Below, one piece after another: positions 47,001 to 57,160 of a stretch of DNA of 64,000 nucleotides (position 1 is the first letter of the stretch; the number at the start of each line of letters is the position of its first letter). Under the pieces are notes generated by a model. It ran no database searches, was not told the origin of the DNA, and worked only from the letters and a program-made list of their open reading frames with translations. A program made the translations under genes and the position numbers. Source of the DNA: Pelodera strongyloides (taxonomy: Eukaryota; Nematoda; Chromadorea; Rhabditida; Rhabditidae); contig JAANDG010000212.1 in NCBI GenBank assembly GCA_036852015.1, forward strand, positions 124,001 to 188,000, written 5' to 3'.

Positions 47001-47435
47001 TCATAATTCATCTAGTCAAGCTGATGCTATTGCATTATAGCGGTATTGCTCAATATTGCATTATAGCGAAATGGTATGTGTCACGCAGACGACTCCAGAT
47101 TCTGGTAAACTGGTAGTGCATTAGTCAGCAAGCAAAAGACGAGGGATCGATTCCTGCTTGTACTTCTCCAGTCGAATTCATACTACTTCACCAGTCGAAT
47201 ATCCAGTACAGTGGTATCTTGTATGATAATAAAAAAAATGAAAAAATCTCACCGGCATGTAGATAATATGGACGACGGGATAAATGATATTGAAGGTGCC
47301 ATACAGAGCCATTAGAAACTTGTAAGGACCGATTTCGGTGCTAAATTTCCGAATAACGCCCAGAAAGAAGATATTCGTGCCAATCGATATTACTCCAGTC
47401 GCCAAAATGATACGGTGACTTCCGATGTCGTGCAT
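43791..47435 (-). CDS. Seven-transmembrane chemoreceptor, Str superfamily (receptor A)
   Basis: A complete nine-exon gene: 47435-47253, 46926-46855, 46626-46529, 45956-45830, 45682-45605, 45318-45178, 44515-44441, 44265-44078, 43950-43791 (TAA); 1122 nt, 373 aa, all phases consistent. Motifs follow the nematode Str type: HRIILATGVISIGTNIFFLG (TM1), GPYKFLMALYGTFNIIYPVVH (TM2), NLHVYKRGYVFINNG, AYHFLYRYLDVCRP (end of TM3), LVDVYGIDN, ILYLTIVLFMLVCGISIY, then the intracellular MSDKKRLLNVQLLKALLVQ before TM6, and PFVAPLLMIYVIEDYRRAI in TM7. The last exon adds a 53-residue tail rich in basic and Thr residues. Such receptors usually sense small molecules in ciliated sensory neurons. An acceptor CTTCCAG lies 16 nt before the ATG. 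It is a tandem paralog of receptor B. Confidence 0.92.
43979..44048. repeat. (CT)n microsatellite
   Basis: A CT tract inside the last intron of receptor A, between exons 44265-44078 and 43950-43791. It provides the GA run on the sense strand. Confidence 0.9.
44625..44988. mobile_element. Near-perfect foldback, family 3a (TTAA-AGGGATCGGCTCACC)
   Basis: A 364-bp palindrome. Arms of about 165 bp (agggatcggctcacctcaaa…gatcgatcggcccgaaatg) are almost identical and the central loop is about 30 bp. It is flanked by TTAA, and the right TTAA (44985-44988) is also the left TTAA of the next MITE. It lies in a receptor A intron. Confidence 0.85.
44985..45168. mobile_element. MITE, family 1
   Basis: A TTAA-flanked copy (AGCGAAATACTGGTCGG…CCGGCTGGTATTTCGCT) that directly abuts the family 3a foldback. 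Its right end is 10 bp from exon 45318-45178 of receptor A. Confidence 0.85.
45994..46021 (-). repeat. Interstitial telomere repeat, (GCCTAA)4
   Basis: Four perfect GCCTAA units (TTAGGC on the other strand) lie in the receptor A intron between exons 46626-46529 and 45956-45830, about 38 bp from the acceptor. Confidence 0.85.
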
Positions 47436-47451
47436 TCTTCACGTGAAGATC

Positions 47452-47458
47452 CTGGAAG
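47452..47458 (-). promoter_or_regulatory. Candidate trans-splice acceptor of receptor A
   Basis: TCTTCCAG on the minus strand, 16 nt upstream of the ATG at 47435. It could also end an intron in a 5' UTR. Confidence 0.35.
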
Positions 47459-47609
47459 ATAAAGAATAATTTACATTTTTTTATCACGGCATAATGAAGA
47501 AGTTTTCAGATAGTACTCAAATCAATTGCATATAATTCAAGATACATGAAGAAATCTATTGTGTTGCATCGGAACGGAACACCACAGCCCGCATACCCAG
47601 AGGAGTACT

Positions 47610-48027
47610 TTAAAGGGTCAGGCCCATTTCAAATGACCCCTATTTTTGATGATTCCATCTGATTCTCCATGTAAAATATAATAGGATACGATATTTTTCT
47701 AATTTTCAAGCGCAAAATTCGCGCAGTATTCGGCAATTTACCATTGCCAGTCATACCCAACTATTTATCGCAGTTGTCACGCCCCCTTCGCGCTAATTGG
47801 GCAATATGCTCTATAGGGCGTGGCAATTGCGATATTGGCCAATCAGCGCGAAGGGGCGTGTAAACTGCGATAAATAGTTGGGTATGACTGCCCACGGTAA
47901 ATTGCTGAATAGTGTGTGAATTTTGCGCTTGAAAATTAGAAAAAAATTCAGCCTGTTATATTTGAAACGGAGAATCCGACGGAATCATCAAAAATAGGGG
48001 TCATTTGAAATGGGCCTGACCCTTTAA
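47610..48027. mobile_element. Foldback element, family 3c (TTAA-AGGGTCAGGCCC)
   Basis: About 418 bp with inverted arms (agggtcaggcccatttcaaa…ttttgatgattcc and complement) and a centre containing atttatcgcagtt…aactgcgataaat. It is TTAA-flanked and shares its right TTAA with the family 1 MITE that follows. Confidence 0.8.
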
Positions 48028-48200
48028 AGCGAAATACCAGCCGGTTTCTGAAACACATCAGGTACATCAGTATTCTTATGCCACTTATGCAAATGAACAT
48101 AAATTAGAATAAAAAATCGAGCTAAATTCGAGCAAATTAGAATAACTACAGTTCAGTTGTCCACGATACGTTTCAAAAACGGGCTGGAATTTCGCTTTAA
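48024..48200. mobile_element. MITE, family 1
   Basis: A full 177-bp copy with AGCGAAATACCAGCCGG…CGGGCTGGAATTTCGCT ends and TTAA at both sides, abutting 47610-48027. Confidence 0.85.
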
Positions 48201-49378
48201 ATAAATAAATAAATCTTTTTTTGCTCATAATCAGTAGATTTTTGAGGAGTAGTGAAAACATGCTCACAGACGGTAACCAAGATGTGGACGGAGGATTTCT
48301 TATATACAATAACCAGACGGCTATCGCCGCCTGAGGCGACTACTCAGACGATCCTACTGAAACGTATCTTCCAAGTTTATGTAATAAAATTCAATTGCGG
48401 TTATTTTGAAGAGTTGCAAAAAGGAAACACTTATACCAAACGCATCGGCCTGAAACGTAGAATGCCGTTCACACAAACAAGAAAGCAAACTCTTCTCCTT
48501 TATATAATAAGATATTCGACGGTGCTCATAGAAAACACCCTTTCATTTATACACGCTCGTAGCATATATAGCTGCCCAGCAAGCGACCTCACCCCTGAAT
48601 AATACTATTGTATTGGTTAAGACGTCGTTCTAAATCATGCGCACATTCAGCGCTGACTCTGATAAATAAAGAATAAAGAATAAATAAAGAAGTGTATGAT
48701 TTTTATTCTAGAATATGAAACTTCAGCGATGACGGTGTTGGGATTAAAGAAGTACGACTAGTGAATTTTGCGAAAAACCGTAGGTGGGCAATGATCGTAA
48801 ATCGCGAAGTTATGAAAATCGCGATCTTATGAATGATGCACTTTGCGTGAATTCGGTTTTTAGTTTTTAACCGCTCGGCCCAGGAAGAACCACTACACGA
48901 AAGCTGACTTACTCTGTATGAAGTTTAAAATTCGCAGGGAACGAGCAAACTTTTGATACCTACGTGAAAACAGTCACCACACTACTGAAGCGATGTGTAT
49001 TCACCATGTACTTTTTTGAAATTACTCTTCTTGACTTTTTGTTTGAACTCCATTTTAAGATGAACTCTTTTTTTTTGCACGAAATGTTTTGCAGTTCTTT
49101 AGTTTACGGCCGGACTAAGGCTGACACAAATTGTGAAATTTCTACCGGATAAGGGAATGGTAATAGATCACTGAGGAGTTAGCAAATGTGGTATAGATCA
49201 TTTTTTAGAGTTTTTAATTGTGATAAAAACGGTGAATTCAAAAATTGCTAAACTTGATTACCCGAGTAGTTAAAAATGAAAACTTTTTCTTTCGCTAACG
49301 GCTCGAACTGCTAATTTATGAAGTTTTTTGAATACACATCTTTCATCAGAATTTAAAACTCTTCAAAATGAGCTATAC

Positions 49379-49818
49379 TTAAAGGATCGCAGTCACTCCA
49401 AAATCACCATTTTGCTTCGAGTTTACTTGAATTTAGTAAAGAATAAAGAAAAATACTTAACCAAAACCGACTAATTTGAATTCCAACTCAGGGGGTGAAC
49501 AAGTAGAAAAGTAGTTCTACTTAACTACCGCGGGATTATGAAACGTATAGTGATATTCCTGCAGACCCTTGCAGTATTTGTAAAGATATAATATGCACAT
49601 ATTTGCCGAAATAATTTGCATACTCCCGATCGGGAAGCAGCTGTATGAACACGTTTCGTGATCCTGCGGTAATTAAAAAGAACTACTTTTCTACTTGTTC
49701 ACTCCCTGAGTTCGGATTCAAATTATTCGGTTTTGGTAAAGTATTTGTCCCAATTTTTTACTAAATACAAGCAAACTCGAAGCAAAATGATGATTTTGTA
49801 GTGACTGCGATCCTTTAA
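49379..49818. mobile_element. Foldback element, family 3b
   Basis: A TTAA-flanked foldback of about 440 bp with termini AGGATCGCAGTCACTCC…GTGACTGCGATCCT. Its sequence is very close to 22995-23415. Confidence 0.8.
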
Positions 49819-50376
49819 TTTGCTAACTTCACTGTGACTCTGCTAACTCCATGCGATTTGCAATTCTCTTGTGATAAAGCACGGAGATTATTCAAAAATC
49901 CATCATTACTCACAAAGGAAAACAAAATAAGACGTGCGGATTTATCATACAAATACGACAACACAAAATAAAATTATGCGCGTGATGAAACGCAATAGAG
50001 CGCTGAATAAAAAAAAGAATTCCACGAACAAACTTAGTTTCTTCTAACAATGAGGAGCAAAAAAAATGAGGTGCAAACTCATATCCATAAATTAACCACA
50101 ACGGTTCACACGCACGGCTGATCGGCACAAAACGTGTCTAACAATAACAAATTTCTTGAGATCGTTTATTTCTGTATAGCAAAGATATTTTCAGATACCA
50201 ACGAATAAATACAATTAAAACTATTTTGTTGAACTAGTAAATTTGTTCGCTACAGAACCTATTTACATATAATAAATGGCCCTATATGAGCTTCACAGAA
50301 TGAGCAACGCATGTCATGTGTCATTAATAAACTATTATCATAATGACTAGCTTCTTTGGAATCCGTTTTAGTTGTC

Positions 50377-53300
50377 TTAAGTCGTTGCTCCGTCGACTGG
50401 CGTTGTTGATGTGAACTTGCGCTGTGTAGTTGTGATGAACTTACTCGGTAAGATTTTGTGAGCGATTCTAAAAGAATAAATATTATTATTTAATTTATTA
50501 CGCTCACGTACAATTCATGAGAAAAATATATCAGTCCATATTATTAGTCCATAGAGGAAACAAGGTTTCTTTTTGACGTTAATAATAAAAGTAAACTAAC
50601 CCAAATATTTTGCTCATTCCCCTGCGATAATCATTGATAAAATAAATCATGCAAATCGGATCGAACACTGGGTAAATGGTGACCATTATCGCGGGAATGT
50701 TACCATATACTCCAATGGGAATACCAAAGAACGCGGTTCCTTGGGTGACCAAGCAGGGGATGTATTCGCAAAACACAGGAATCGTTGACTGTAAAAAAGT
50801 AAGTGTTTACTACACAGAGAATAGACTTGCTATTCACGTAAATGTAGATAAAATTAATCGAAATCGCTCAAAAAATAAAATCACCAAGGAGTTTGCCTAT
50901 ATCTACGCCTGAGCCAAATTTATTCAGCATTATCTCCAGCTTTCTATGAGGTGGTTGATGAAGGATTCAAGCCAGGGCTACCTCATTATGTGTAGATGCC
51001 CACCCCATGAATGACCATACTTAAAAACTTCCACGACGCGCCCATATTCCCGTGAGAACTTGGGATACGCACCGGATTGACAAGGCTTATAGGATCACAC
51101 ACCGACCCCCGAATGATTACTGCGCTCGGTAATTTTTTGCACCCAAGAAGCGAAAGCCACATGCGAACCCAGCCGGGATCGAAACCCCGATGTCTGGATT
51201 AAGATGCGGATGCGCTGTCCGCTAGGACATCCGACCCACTAACCTGTATTATCAGAGCTTTGAATAAATTCATTTGCATTCGACGTCTCTTGTCGCTCAT
51301 TGAATCAATCGCAACTCCCTAAATAATTCAAGGCGCTAGATTTTCGATGATGACGAATGCGCCAAGAAACTGGCTAAAGATCATGATCATGGACCATTAT
51401 TAATTATGCCTGTGTTCCGTCGGTGCAGATGGACAGATAGCGTCGACAAATCGATATCTTCACAATAAAAGCTGCACTCTTTAAAAAAATCAACCAAGTA
51501 TCTATGAAACTGACCGTTAGCGCTAGGTAAATTCGAATTCCGCATACGATCATTAGTAGGGCAGTGGTGAAACATAAACCAACACAGAGTGTGGAGACAT
51601 AGTAAGCCTTTGCTATCTTTGGACCGTCGGTGCCATTGTTCCAAATATATTCATCCTGAAAAAAATAGCACACTAGTAAATATTTAATGAATCGCAAGAT
51701 GATCGTGCTATTCAGCGGTTCCCGAATAGTGATTTTTAACTGCCCCTGCAGAGTAGTCATGTATGGAAAATATGCATTTATCGGTATGTATGTTAGTTAT
51801 GATTGCCTTGCATGCATTATGCAATATAACACTATAATTCAATCTTTTTTTAATAGTCTGCGACAACAGCACAATACAAAGAAAGGCAATACTAGGCTAG
51901 CTGACGTCCAAAATATGTATGTACGGATGTGGAGGAGATAGAAGAAGCATATTCTTCATAGTTACATTCTCATGTATTATATGCAAATTTTGCGCGCCTG
52001 AATATGAAGGTAACATATTAAACATGGTAGCGCAATTGTCTAGAACCCTTGAAAAATGTATGACTTACCACAAACGACATTCCACTAGTAGGAGTCACGT
52101 AGTTATTTACGCCGTACACGTCCATTAACTCTTGGTGTGCCATGGCCAGGGACTGTAACATTTTACTGTGCTTTCGCTTGCTGTACGTAGTAAACTAGTA
52201 TATGGCAAATTTAGAATCCACGCATTGCACTGCTGTCGCTCCAGCTTTGACGATAACACTGTTGCATAAAGGTTTATGAAATTTACGTCGTTGTGTAAGA
52301 CAATGCGCCACAGAAACTTCTGTCACAGTTACCGCCGCGCGACTATTCTCAAATTCTAGCATCCGCAATATACCTCCACCAGCAGTAACTTCAATGCGCT
52401 ATGCCCGAAAATTCCTATGCACCTCAGAGTATTTTTGGGTATTATTATTACCATTGGTCCCCGTTGCTCTGAAAGCCCAATTCTTGTGACCCCTTTCCTG
52501 TGCAGTGACTTGAACTCATTTATTACCTACACACGAGAGTACTCAATATGCATATGTATTACAATCTACATATGGTGCCTTACATTTGGCGCCTGCATGG
52601 TAGTCGCTCCAACTGTGAATATCATCGTCCATGTAGCACTATTTATTAAATACAGTGTTAATAGTACGATGATTCCGATTGGTCTCGTAAAAATCCACAG
52701 GAACTGCGGCCTGTAAACGTCAGTAAATTATGTGTTCTCTCGTATGGTTAGCGTAATAGTTGAATACGCATAACTCAGATCTGGCGGTACGAATACCGTG
52801 CCAGCCGCGCAAGTATAAATTTAAAGGGTCAGGCTCAGGAGAAAAATAATGTGTTTCAACATAATATTCAGATTCTGCATACAAGTTAACACGTCAGTAC
52901 CTAATTGTATACTGGCAATTAGCATATTCGAACATTCCTTTTTACAGTATTCTTGCCTTTTTAATCAGGCTACTTGCAAATTGAACATGAAACACGTGCT
53001 GGAGACACGCGACACGCGAGAGATTGAGACAAGCTCGCTGATTCTTTCTCGGGAGCCTTACCCTTTAAATTCATATTGGCGCGGCAAGTACGGCATTCGG
53101 TCGGAGTTATGAATCATATTGAATTGTAATCATGTTGAACTTTCAAAAAGCATAATGGGTAATACCTGCACACAGCCAAGTAGCGGTATAAAAAGTGATA
53201 TGCAATCAGGAGTAAGCTGCTTCCAAATAGCGATGTCCACGCAATGAGACCACACATGCCAACCTAAACGTTTATGTGCAAGGCCTATATTACGGTAGTG

Positions 53301-54295
53301 CAAGGCCCATAGTACTATACTTAATATTGTTAACATGTATGCAAGCCACTTTACACAAAATCGACATTAATTCACGTATTTTATACTTTGTATTTGTAGT
53401 ACATTATTGCTATGGAATACTCTACTGCTACTCTGTCTTCGCCTCTCTAGTATTACGTATTACGTCAGATGTTCTTTTTTTGCGCACTATTATCTATCGT
53501 CGCTAACTCGGTCTAGTCAGGTCCTGACCCAGGAGCTTCCTTTATAACTTGTGGTGGATCAGTTTTCCTTGATTTCTTATAGCCCGGTAATGAGGTTCAA
53601 GTTTATGTTTCCGTATAATACTGATAAAAATTTATTCCACTCGACTACATTCTCTTCAAATATCTGTTAGTAATAGGATCGTATCTGAATTACCTCATAA
53701 GAAAATAGCGCGTTCCTTGGCCCGTTGTACACAAATATATACGATCGCTTGTAGACGTGAAGATTCTGAAACGGCGGTTAAAGCGAAATACCGGACGGTT
53801 TTTGAAACGCATTGTGGACAACGGAATTCTTACGTATTTATGCTAAGTTACTCGAATTCAGCTCGATTTATATATTAAACTCTTTATTTAGAAAAACGAC
53901 AAACAGTAGCAAATGTAAATTAACATGAAAAGAGAGAAAACACACACATGCTGAGCACATTCAAGAGGCTCAGCTTCTCACGCGGTGTAAAAGATGTATT
54001 TATTCAAATTTATGTTCATTTGCATGAGCTGCATAAGAATACTGGTGCACTCGATGTGTTTTAAAAACCGGCCGGTATTTCGCTTTAATAGTACTTGAGT
54101 GTGACTTACCGGTCTGACAACTATATGCACTATTGGATAGATGATATTGAATATGCCGAACAACGCCATAAGGACCTTATACGCTCCCAAATCTCTCGAG
54201 CTGTACTTTTTGATCACATATATGAGGAATATGTTGAGCGCAATGGAGACGAGCGCAGTGGATAGAATAATAGTGTGACTGCCGATGTCGGGCAT
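50377..54295 (-). CDS. Seven-transmembrane chemoreceptor, Str superfamily (receptor B)
   Basis: A complete nine-exon gene: 54295-54110, 53765-53694, 53263-53166, 52710-52584, 52152-52069, 51655-51515, 51318-51244, 50788-50601, 50467-50377 (TAA); 1062 nt, 353 aa, all phases consistent. Motifs parallel receptor A: SHTIILSTALVSIALNIFLI, GAYKVLMALFGIFNIIYPIVH, NLHVYKRSYIFVYNGP, AYHFLYRYLAVCRP, LMDVYGVNNYVTPTSGM, MSDKRRRMQMNLFKALIIQ, PVFDPICMIYFINDYRRGM. Six internal exons (72, 98, 127, 141, 75 and 188 nt) have identical lengths in the two genes, which shows recent tandem duplication. The C-terminal exon is unrelated to that of receptor A (ITTTQRKFTSTTPVDGATT). A CTTTAG acceptor directly precedes the ATG. 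Its ligand cannot be told from sequence. Confidence 0.92.
51165..51242 (-). mobile_element. tRNA-like element (SINE head or tRNA pseudogene)
   Basis: The minus strand reads a box A-like TGTCCTAGCGGACAGCGC and a box B-like GGGTTTCGATCCC about 35 nt apart. Adjacent sequence 50935-51020 is part of another dispersed repeat (also at 59050-59150). It lies in a receptor B intron. Confidence 0.45.
52821..53068. mobile_element. Foldback element, family 3c relative
   Basis: TTAA-flanked ends (AGGGTCAGGCTCAGGAG…CTCGGGAGCCTTACCCT) enclose about 200 bp. It is in a receptor B intron. Confidence 0.6.
53778..54088. mobile_element. MITE, family 1, with internal insertion
   Basis: Standard AGCGAAATACCGGACGG…CCGGCCGGTATTTCGCT termini with TTAA, but 311 bp long. 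About 120 bp (near 53875-53995) of unrelated sequence interrupts it. It lies 22 bp from receptor B exon 54295-54110. Confidence 0.8.
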
Positions 54296-55437
54296 CTAAA
54301 GTTAAAATGGAAATTTAGTATATTCGTCTCGTCTATCACCGATTAACTGAGTAAGCAAATTAAACATCAATAGTTATATATAGTTTATTGAGGATATGTA
54401 ATTAACACATCTCAAAAGGTGACCCTAAGATACCACGCTTCACAACGCAGTATACTCACAAGGGACCAAACTATAAAGAACAAAAACACAAACACAAACT
54501 CACGAACACTAAACATAATCAAAATCATAATAAGAGCACTAAACGTAAATTCAATTCAATTAAAGCATTTAAGGTAGCTTATGCGTAATACTAACGTTAT
54601 TTAAGAAAACAATTTACAGATAAAAACATATATGAGAGTAAATTCACAGATAATGAATACAGAACAGTTAAAAAAAATAGCTCACTCACAACTACACAAT
54701 TTACAGTAAAACAAAAACGCTAAGGTGACGAAAAATTTAACCAAGCTTGGTACTGAATGAACAAATCAAAATTATCTGCGATGAAAATGGTTCCAAGAAG
54801 GTTCCAACATGTGTGCAGTAGTGGGCACTGGGCACTGGGCAGTCCATGTACTAGCGGGTATACTCATAATGCCATTCCTCAAGTTTTTGCCCTTATTTAG
54901 CGGAAATTTTGGCCTAAGTGTGAGCAATTACTTAACATGCTACATTAGTTACCGTATTTGCAGTGCAACATAATAAGTGCGATTCATCATTATTTGAATG
55001 TGAAAATTAGTTATTAGTAACTTAGGCGAGTGTGTCATTTTCTCCCTATTATGTTGTCCTAACAATCAGTCAGTTAATCATTTTGTACATTTTATGCATT
55101 TTACTCTGAACTTTCGATGTTATCCTTTTGTTTATGAGTATCTCTATATGTGTTTGCTGAATAAATTAGATTAGAATACACTCATAATGCGGTTTTATAA
55201 AACTCCAGTATACTTTCTCTTTCGAAATAAATTTAAAATAACAAAGGGAAATAAATATCAAATCATCCAGAAACTCGGCTGCTAAAGCCAGCTGTCAAAC
55301 AAAGAGCTGAAACTTCGCGCCTTTTGTACTAGAAAAATTCGCCGTACATTATACGAGGGGGGGGGGTTTATGCCTTTTACTCTGAACTTTCGTATGTTAT
55401 CCATTTGTTTATGCGCGGTTTTATAGAAATGATCATG

Positions 55438-55503
55438 TTGACGCAATCGGCGAAGCGCTAGGCTGCCGATCGAGAGATTTGTAGGTTTGATTCCCGCCAA
55501 CGC
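55438..55503 (+). mobile_element. tRNA-like sequence
   Basis: Reads GTTGACGCAATCGGCGAAGC…ctaggctgccgatcgag…GGTTTGATTCCCGCCAACGC with matching ends (gttg…caac), box A-like and box B-like parts and an extended variable region. It is likely a tRNA-derived SINE or pseudogene. Confidence 0.45.
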
Positions 55504-55541
55504 TGAGAGTTTTGCGTTTAAGGAACAAAGAAATAAAGTGT

Positions 55542-55711
55542 TTAAGCGAAATAACGGCCGGTTTTTGAAACGCTTCGAGTACACCAGCATTCTCATGCAA
55601 CTTATGCAAATTTCCATAAATTATAATAAAAAATCGAGCTAAATTACATAAATACGTAAGAATTCAGTTGTCCATCATGCGTTTCCAAAACCGTCCGGCA
55701 TTTCGCTTTAA
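55542..55711. mobile_element. MITE, family 1
   Basis: A full copy, TTAA-flanked, with GCGAAATAACGGCCGG…CCGTCCGGCATTTCGCT ends and the internal atgcaaatttccataaatta block. Confidence 0.85.
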
Positions 55712-56008
55712 ACAAACTTCGTTGCTTTATATAATACGAAGACATTGCGCGCTTTATTTTGCGAAACAGGCTGGCGTCTTGCAAGAATGTATTTGTGAAT
55801 ACATTTTTATATAATAGAGATAGTCCATCATCAACGACGATATATGAATATGGTGACTCGAGTGAACAATAATTGACACATTTTGAAATGAAGAGGGGAA
55901 TGTTTACAAATCGTCTAGTTGTCAACAGTTTACGAAAATACATGATCAAAATGGTACAAGTATGGAACTCGTTCAGGAAACGATTCAAAAAAAATCTTCC
56001 TGTAGCAT

Positions 56009-56484
56009 TTAGAGGGATGGGGTCACTTCAAATCACCTCTTTGTTTATTTTTGTTATGTGTAGCTCACCAAATAAAAATCACAATCAGTACAAAAAGTTT
56101 CCAAATCAAGGATCCCAGAGCCCCAGAGCTTGCAGCCTGCTGATATTGGATAGACTTGATATGAATCCCCGTTCTATTCGACAGCTGGTGCACTGTAGTC
56201 GGCAGGAAAATAACGCTAGAGGTAGGGAAAGAAATCGCTCTCTCATTTTGTTGTTACCTCAACATCTTTATCAATCTTTGGCTAGTGTTATTTTCCTTCC
56301 GGCTACTGTGCATCAGTTGTCGAATAGAACGGGGATTCATATCAAGTTTATCCAATATCAGCAGACTACAAACTCTGGGTTCCTTAATTTGGAAACTTTT
56401 TGTACCAATTGTGATTTTTAATTGGTGAACTACACATAGCAAAAATAAACAAAGGGGTGATTTGAAGCGAACCCATTCCTTTAA
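56009..56484. mobile_element. Foldback element, family 3d
   Basis: A foldback of about 475 bp. The arms (gggtcacttcaaatcaccTCTTTGTTT… and …aaacaaaggggtgatttgaagcg) pair along about 200 bp, and its right end is CCT-TTAA. A lone end of this type is at 59328-59358. Confidence 0.75.
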
Positions 56485-57019
56485 CTCTTAGTGATTGCTC
56501 GAAATCAGACCGAAGTATCCGTCGAGGGGCAGAAAATCTAGTGAGGGACAAGAGTTAAGTGTACTAGTGTATCGTAAACTAGTGTAGCCCTCCACTGGGG
56601 TGCGCGTCGTAGGTCTCGCCGCTTGCGTATTGGATTGACTTTTGTAGCCCTTTGAAATAGTATGTTTGGACTACTAAAACACGTTGAACCACTCCAAAAG
56701 TAACTGAATCACCCGGTGAGTAGGTCTTATTGTTAGCCAATAATAAACTAATTCGCCATTATTAATGCTCCTTGTATTTACGCAAGAAAGGTAAATCACA
56801 GTTTTGCACATAATAATCTGCCCATAAAATAGTGGTACGACTACTGTATGTATAGTACGAAATAATAGATATTATTGCGGAAAGTGTTTATTCATAATCC
56901 GGTACAGTTGAGTGCGCATGAAAAAAATAAGGGATTTGTATGCCCCAAAGTCCAAAGTGTCCATGAGAAATATCCCATTTTTGCACGTTTTATTATTTTA
57001 AAACATTCCATTTCATCAT

Positions 57020-57160
57020 TCAGTTTATCACATTTCATCAAAATCCATTAAAATATTGAAGATGGTTCGCCTGCCGCTCTTACAAAGCATAGCTATGTTT
57101 GTGTGCAGTGGCTAATAGAGTGTAGTTCACGATGTTCATAGCAGTTGTCGGGATAGCAGT
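57020..57160. repeat. Dispersed segment, copy 1 (also 62590-62740)
   Basis: About 140 bp shared with 62590-62740, including an ATG-led stretch (MVRLPLLQSIAMFV here, MVRLLLWQSISMFV there). This copy stops after 17 codons. It may be a decayed first exon or just repeat DNA. Confidence 0.45.

Larger units (their letters stand above)
47436..50376. other. Spacer between the two receptor genes, mostly mobile-element sequence
   Basis: It is filled by a family 3 foldback (47610-48027), a family 1 MITE (48024-48200), a family 3b foldback (49379-49818), a SINE scrap near 48495 and AT-rich sequence. I see no supportable exon. Confidence 0.6.
54296..57000. other. Gene-free region upstream of receptor B
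   Basis: AT-rich, with a poly-G run near 55361-55368, a tRNA-like sequence (55438-55503), a family 1 MITE (55542-55711) and a family 3 foldback (56009-56484). The open frames here run through those elements and are not genes. Confidence 0.6.

Noticed and set aside
55873..56421. 182-codon frame on the plus strand
   Set aside because: It spans the family 3d foldback, so both arms give mirrored peptides (LLILDRLDMNPRSIRQL appears on both strands). It is not a gene.
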